Source of the DNA: Geodermatophilus sabuli
GTDB lineage: Bacteria; Actinomycetota; Actinomycetes; Mycobacteriales; Geodermatophilaceae
DNA length: 64,000 nucleotides
Reading direction: 5' to 3'
Assembly: GCF_900215145.1 (NCBI RefSeq)
Contig: NZ_OBDO01000006.1
Location: 62,001 to 126,000 of the forward strand
The notes under the pieces are model-generated. The model made no database searches, was not told the origin of the DNA, and saw nothing but the letters and a program-made list of their open reading frames with translations. Positions 60,794 through 64,000 of the stretch are shown here, piece by piece (position 1 is the stretch's first letter; each line of letters opens with the position of its first letter). A program made the translations under genes and the position numbers.

Positions 60794-61676
60794 CCGCGTC
60801 CTGTGCGCGATGCGGGGTAGCGTCGTCGGGGTGACAGCCCTGCGGCAGCTGGCATCGCCGACAGGCCTGAGGCCCGGAGACCACGTCTTCTGGACGTTCG
60901 ACGATCCCTCGGATTTCTCGGCCGCGGTCCTGCCCTATCTCGACGAGGGACGGCGGCTGAGCGAGCAACTGCTCCTGATCGGGGCGTCGCGAGTGGCTCT
61001 GCTGGGGGCACTCGCTTCGCTGCCCGGGCGCGACGAGATGCTGGCCAGTGGGCAGCTCGAGGTGCGGCTCATGGCCGAGATCGTCGACCCGGCGCGCGGG
61101 CTGGAGCCGGTGGAGCAGGTGGAGTCGTATCGCGGTGAGGTGGCGGCCGCCCTCGGGCGTGGGCGCACCGGTTTGCGGGTGGCCGCGGATGTCACCACGT
61201 TGGCCCAACGGGGTTCCGTTGACCGTCGGCAGCTGCACGTCTACGAGCGACTGGCCGACGGGATGACGGCAACTGTCGCTCTGACGGCGTTGTGCTTGTA
61301 CGACTCGTCGCTGGATGACGACGTCCTGCGGCCGCTTGCCGTCCTGCATCCCGATCAGCACCACGGGGGACGGGAGCCGCTGGGATGCCTCTGCGAGCGA
61401 GGACCGTGGCTGTCCCTGCGCGGGGAGGTGGACCAGAGCCTCGCGGACGCTGTGCTGCGCGCCCTCGTCGACGTGACACGGGATGCGCCCGGCGAGGTGG
61501 TGCTGGATCTGGCCGACCTCGACTTCCTGGACGTGGCCGGCGCGCGCATGCTGGCCACGGCTGTCCGCCTGCTGGGTGAGGTGGGCGTCCACCTGCGGAT
61601 GGTCCGAGCTCGCCGGCTCGTCGGCCGATGCCTGGAGCTGTTCGACCTAGCCGATGGGCAGGCGATCTGCACATGA
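60786..61676 (+). CDS. MEDS-STAS domain protein
   Basis: A protein of about 296 aa. An N-terminal MEDS domain (LRPGDHVFWTFDDPSDFSAA) is joined to a C-terminal STAS domain (WLSLRGEVDQSLADAVLRAL, LDLADLDFLDVAGARMLATA), with the Asp-Val-Ala-Gly stretch in place of the phosphorylated DSxG, so the phospho-acceptor Ser is not evident. It resembles an anti-anti-sigma factor with sensor. The start is uncertain: ATG 60786, ATG 60810 or GTG 60831. Its stop overlaps the next ATG. Confidence 0.75.
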   Translation: MTIRVLCAMRGSVVGVTALRQLASPTGLRPGDHVFWTFDDPSDFSAAVLPYLDEGRRLSEQLLLIGASRVALLGALASLPGRDEMLASGQLEVRLMAEIVDPARGLEPVEQVESYRGEVAAALGRGRTGLRVAADVTTLAQRGSVDRRQLHVYERLADGMTATVALTALCLYDSSLDDDVLRPLAVLHPDQHHGGREPLGCLCERGPWLSLRGEVDQSLADAVLRALVDVTRDAPGEVVLDLADLDFLDVAGARMLATAVRLLGEVGVHLRMVRARRLVGRCLELFDLADGQAICT

Positions 61677-62611
61677 CTTCGATGCGTCCGACCGGCGAGT
61701 GGGACGGCACGGACTTCGCCCACGAGGCGTTCCTCTTCGCCACCGACCAGGAGGTCCTCGACCGGATCGTGCCCTTCGCGATGGAAGGGCTGTCCCGTGG
61801 GGAGCCGGTCCTCGTCGTCGCCGGCGAGCGGGTCCGCAGGCTCCTGGCCGAGGAGCTGGGGCAGGACGTTCGCCGGCTGGCGACCTTCGCCGCGGCGGAG
61901 ACCTGGTGGCGTGGCGGACACGGGACACTGCAGGCCTACGACCGCGACCTACGGACCCTGCGATCCGCTGCGCCGACCTGGCGGCTGGTCGCGGAGCCGG
62001 TGTGGCTGGCACGCGAAGACGGTCGGGAGTGGAGTCGCTTCGAGGCCGTCGCGAACCAGTGCTACGCCGCCATGCCGTACTACAGCCTGTGCCTGCACGA
62101 CCGGCGGCGGCTCCCAGCGTCGGTGCTCGACGCGGTCGTCCGCACGCATCCGCTCACCTGGAGTGGGCACGCACCGGTGGCGGCGGCCGCGTACGAGGAC
62201 CCGCAGGGGTTCCTCAGATCGGTGCAGCCGGAATGGGACGCCAGACCCGGGCATTCGGTCGTGTGGACCGTTACCGCACCGCGGGAGGCACGCCGGGCGT
62301 TGGCCGCGGCGGTGGTCGACGGATGGCGGGCGCGGGCCGAGGATGTCGTCCTGGCGACGCACGAACTGCTCACCAACGCTCTGCGGGTCGCCGCGTTCGT
62401 CGAGGTCGCGTTCTGGACCGACCACGAGACCCTCGTCGTCGAGGTCTCCGACACCGGGCCAGGGCTGCCCGATGAGACCTGCGGCTACGTCCCTCCTGCC
62501 GATGATCTCGAGGGGAGTCGCGGGATGTGGCTCGCGTGGAGTCTCGCCGACGACGCCGCCGTCGCCTCCAGCCCCACGGGGACGGCCATCCGCCTGTACT
62601 TCCGTCGGTGA
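61673..62611 (+). CDS. MEDS-domain anti-sigma-like kinase
   Basis: A 312-aa protein with MEDS domain (FAHEAFLFATDQEVLDRIVP) and C-terminal HATPase (LATHELLTNALRV as N box, VVEVSDTGPGLPDE, GSRGMWLAWSLAD). It has the same design as the kinase at 51666-52673. It overlaps the MEDS-STAS gene by ATGA, so a sensor kinase and its likely STAS partner are made together. Confidence 0.82.
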   Translation: MTSMRPTGEWDGTDFAHEAFLFATDQEVLDRIVPFAMEGLSRGEPVLVVAGERVRRLLAEELGQDVRRLATFAAAETWWRGGHGTLQAYDRDLRTLRSAAPTWRLVAEPVWLAREDGREWSRFEAVANQCYAAMPYYSLCLHDRRRLPASVLDAVVRTHPLTWSGHAPVAAAAYEDPQGFLRSVQPEWDARPGHSVVWTVTAPREARRALAAAVVDGWRARAEDVVLATHELLTNALRVAAFVEVAFWTDHETLVVEVSDTGPGLPDETCGYVPPADDLEGSRGMWLAWSLADDAAVASSPTGTAIRLYFRR

Positions 62612-62827
62612 GCCACTGAGCGCATTCGCGTTCGGGGCGGCAACGGGCGGGGACGACGAGGCGGCAAAGGACGCCGACGGTCGCTCGGTCCACACCGGGT
62701 GCTCCCTCCAGGGCCCTGCCGAGGAGGGGCCCGGCCCTCAGGGTTTATCGCGGCCCGCCCCGGGCCTTGGCGTCCTGTCGGCACTGGCCCCTCCCCGGTG
62801 GGCGCCATCCGGGGTGATCATGGCGGC

Positions 62828-63574
62828 GTGTCCCGAGGGATCCTGCGCATCTACCTGGGCGCCGCGCCGGGCGTCGGTAAGACCTCCGCCGTGCTCGGCG
62901 AGGCGCACCGCCGCCTGTCCCGGGGGACCGACGTGGTCGTCGGGCTGATCGAGACCCACGGCCGCGAGCACACCACCGAGCAGCTCGAAGGGCTCGAGGT
63001 CCTGCACCGCGCCGAGGTCACCCACCGCGGCGTCATGCTGACCGAACTCGACGTCGACGGAGTCCTCGCCCGACGCCCCGAGGTCGTCGTGATCGACGAA
63101 CTCGCCCACACCAACGCCCCTGGCTCCCGGCACGCCAAGCGCTGGGAGGACGTCGAGCAGCTGCTGGCTGCCGGGATCAGCGTGCTGACCACGCTGGATG
63201 TGCAGCACCTGGAGAGCCTCACCGACGTGGTCGAGCAGATCACCGGTGTCCGCCTCAGGAGACGGTGCCCGACGCCGTGGTGCGCCGGGCCGATCAGGTC
63301 GAGCTGGTCGGCATGTCCCCGGAGGCGCTGCGCCGCCGGAGGGCCCACGGCAACGCTGCCCAGCCGAGAAGGTGACGCGGCGATCGGGGACTACTTCCGG
63401 ATCGGCAACCTCACCGCGCTGCGCGAGCTCGCCCTGCTGGGGCTGGCCGACCGGGTCGACGAGGGCTTGCGGAGGTACAGGACCGAGCACGCGATCGACC
63501 ACGTGTGGGAGGCGCGGGAACCTCCTGAAGCTGGGGTGTCCGCCCATTCGAAACACTTTCAGTGCCGGACTTAG
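62828..63574 (+). pseudogene. kdpD: KdpD N-terminal domain, frameshifted and 3'-truncated
   Basis: From GTG 62828 the sequence reads RIYLGAAPGVGKTSAVLGEA, GLIETHGRE, VIDELAHTNAPGSRHAKRWE, the KdpD osmosensor domain. After ITGVRL near 63257 the family continuation (ETVPDAVVRRADQVELVGM) is in another frame, and the original frame returns near 63365 with GDYFRIGNLTALRELALLGL. Two compensating shifts thus garble about 35 residues. The protein ends soon after WEARE; the kinase domain is absent and the DNA runs into attachment repeat 2. Confidence 0.75.
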
Positions 63575-63584
63575 CGTCGAAGTG

Positions 63585-63842
63585 ACGCGCCCGAACGCGG
63601 GGAAGGACTACAGCAACCGGTACAGCAACGCGCCTCGAACCAAGGCGGATTGGGGCGGACGGCCGCGTACGACGCAGGCCCTACACCTGCGCAACCGGCA
63701 CATCGGCGGACGGCAACGAACCTCCCGAATGTGACTGGGGGTCAAGGGGTCGCAGGTTCAAATCCTGTCAGCCCGACAGCGGGAAACCGCAGGTCAGGGG
63801 CCGTGTCCGGAGAGATCCGGAACGGCCCCTGACCCGTTCCGG
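63585..63842 (+). repeat. Attachment-site repeat 2 with tRNA-Pro(GGG)-like 3' fragment
   Basis: The second copy of the block at 36765-37020. The TACAGCAAC motifs are at 63609-63617 and 63621-63629, the identical 45-bp core at 63729-63773, in each case 26,820 bp from copy 1. The acceptor end here (GCCCGAC) pairs better with a normal tRNA than the GCCAGAC of copy 1. Again the 5' half of the tRNA is absent. Confidence 0.75.
63793..63833 (+). terminator. Terminator of the displaced tRNA end, copy 2
   Basis: GTCAGGGGCCGT (63793-63804) pairs with ACGGCCCCTGAC (63822-63833), with an inner CCGG/CCGG. It is a strong hairpin and the counterpart of the one at 36971-37010. Confidence 0.6.
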
Positions 63843-64000
63843 CGGCGGTTTGACCACCATTAGGCCACCCTTACCTGCGGTTCGGGCTGTGGACGCGGGC
63901 CGGGGAGGGGCTCTCCCCACCCACGCCGCCGAGACAAGGCGCCGCGGCCACGCTGAGTCACAACCGCGCGGTGAGCGCCCGTTCGCGACCCGGCGAAGGC

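Overview
The window comes from a very GC-rich bacterium with actinobacterial gene content: GTG starts, 4-bp ATGA/GTGA gene overlaps, SCO6880-type conjugation protein, MEDS-domain anti-sigma-like kinases, GAF-ANTAR and SpoIIE-type phosphatases. The abundance of MEDS/STAS/SpoIIE signalling proteins would fit Geodermatophilaceae or a related family, but this is inference. Almost the whole window looks like accessory, island-type DNA.

Region 1 (1-12854, all +) is a phosphorothioate DNA modification locus: the 3' end of dndB, dndC, dndD, dndE and a phosphorothioation-associated methyltransferase. After a 600-bp gap comes a second operon: a multi-HTH protein of unknown function, a PLD-nuclease/helicase of the type called phosphorothioation-dependent restriction enzyme, a 61-aa protein, a zinc-hook SMC-like ATPase and a small dnd-associated protein. 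The classical dndFGH genes are not visible, so this operon is a candidate alternative restriction module. Region 2 (13448-26152, all +) is a tightly coupled type IV secretion/conjugation operon: MinD/ParA-like ATPase, pilin-like protein, VirB8/TcpC-like protein, VirB6-like protein, SCO6880 protein, VirB4 ATPase, M23 cell-wall hydrolase, VirD4/TraG coupling protein and accessory proteins. No relaxase or intact integrase is seen.

Region 3 (26153-32073) has small proteins and a large STAND NTPase (NB-ARC plus TPR) on the minus strand. Its upstream 154-aa partner ends in a slippery heptamer directly before its stop codon, while the NTPase lacks any canonical start for its N-terminal part. An IS5-type element follows (32223-33256).

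Region 4 (33856-51300) is catabolic. On the minus strand are a Rieske oxygenase (alpha, beta), a 90-aa protein, a glutamine amidotransferase-like and a glutamine synthetase-like protein, a ferredoxin and a ferredoxin reductase: the gene set of aniline-type dioxygenases that act through gamma-glutamylation. Divergently, across an IclR regulator, lie a creatinase-like M24 hydrolase, hydantoinase B and A subunits and an NCS1 permease. A GntR regulator, a phthalate-dioxygenase-type reductase and a MaoC-like hydratase lie to the left. Together they suggest uptake of a cyclic or amide N-compound, opening to an amine, and oxidation of that amine. The substrate cannot be read from the sequence.

Region 5 (51301-64000) holds a MEDS kinase, a GAF/PAS/SpoIIE phosphatase and a GAF-ANTAR protein, then a graveyard of gene remnants (HTH, integrase with an in-frame stop, transposase tail, reductase, kdpD), an IS110 element, a VOC/HxlR pair with a perfect operator palindrome, and a MEDS-STAS/MEDS-kinase pair.

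Two imperfect direct repeats of about 255 bp (36765-37020 and 63585-63842), offset by exactly 26,820 bp, each carry paired TACAGCAAC motifs, the 3' part of a tRNA that looks like tRNA-Pro(GGG), and a terminator hairpin. They look like successive attachment sites of stacked integrative elements, with the intact tRNA gene probably left of the window.
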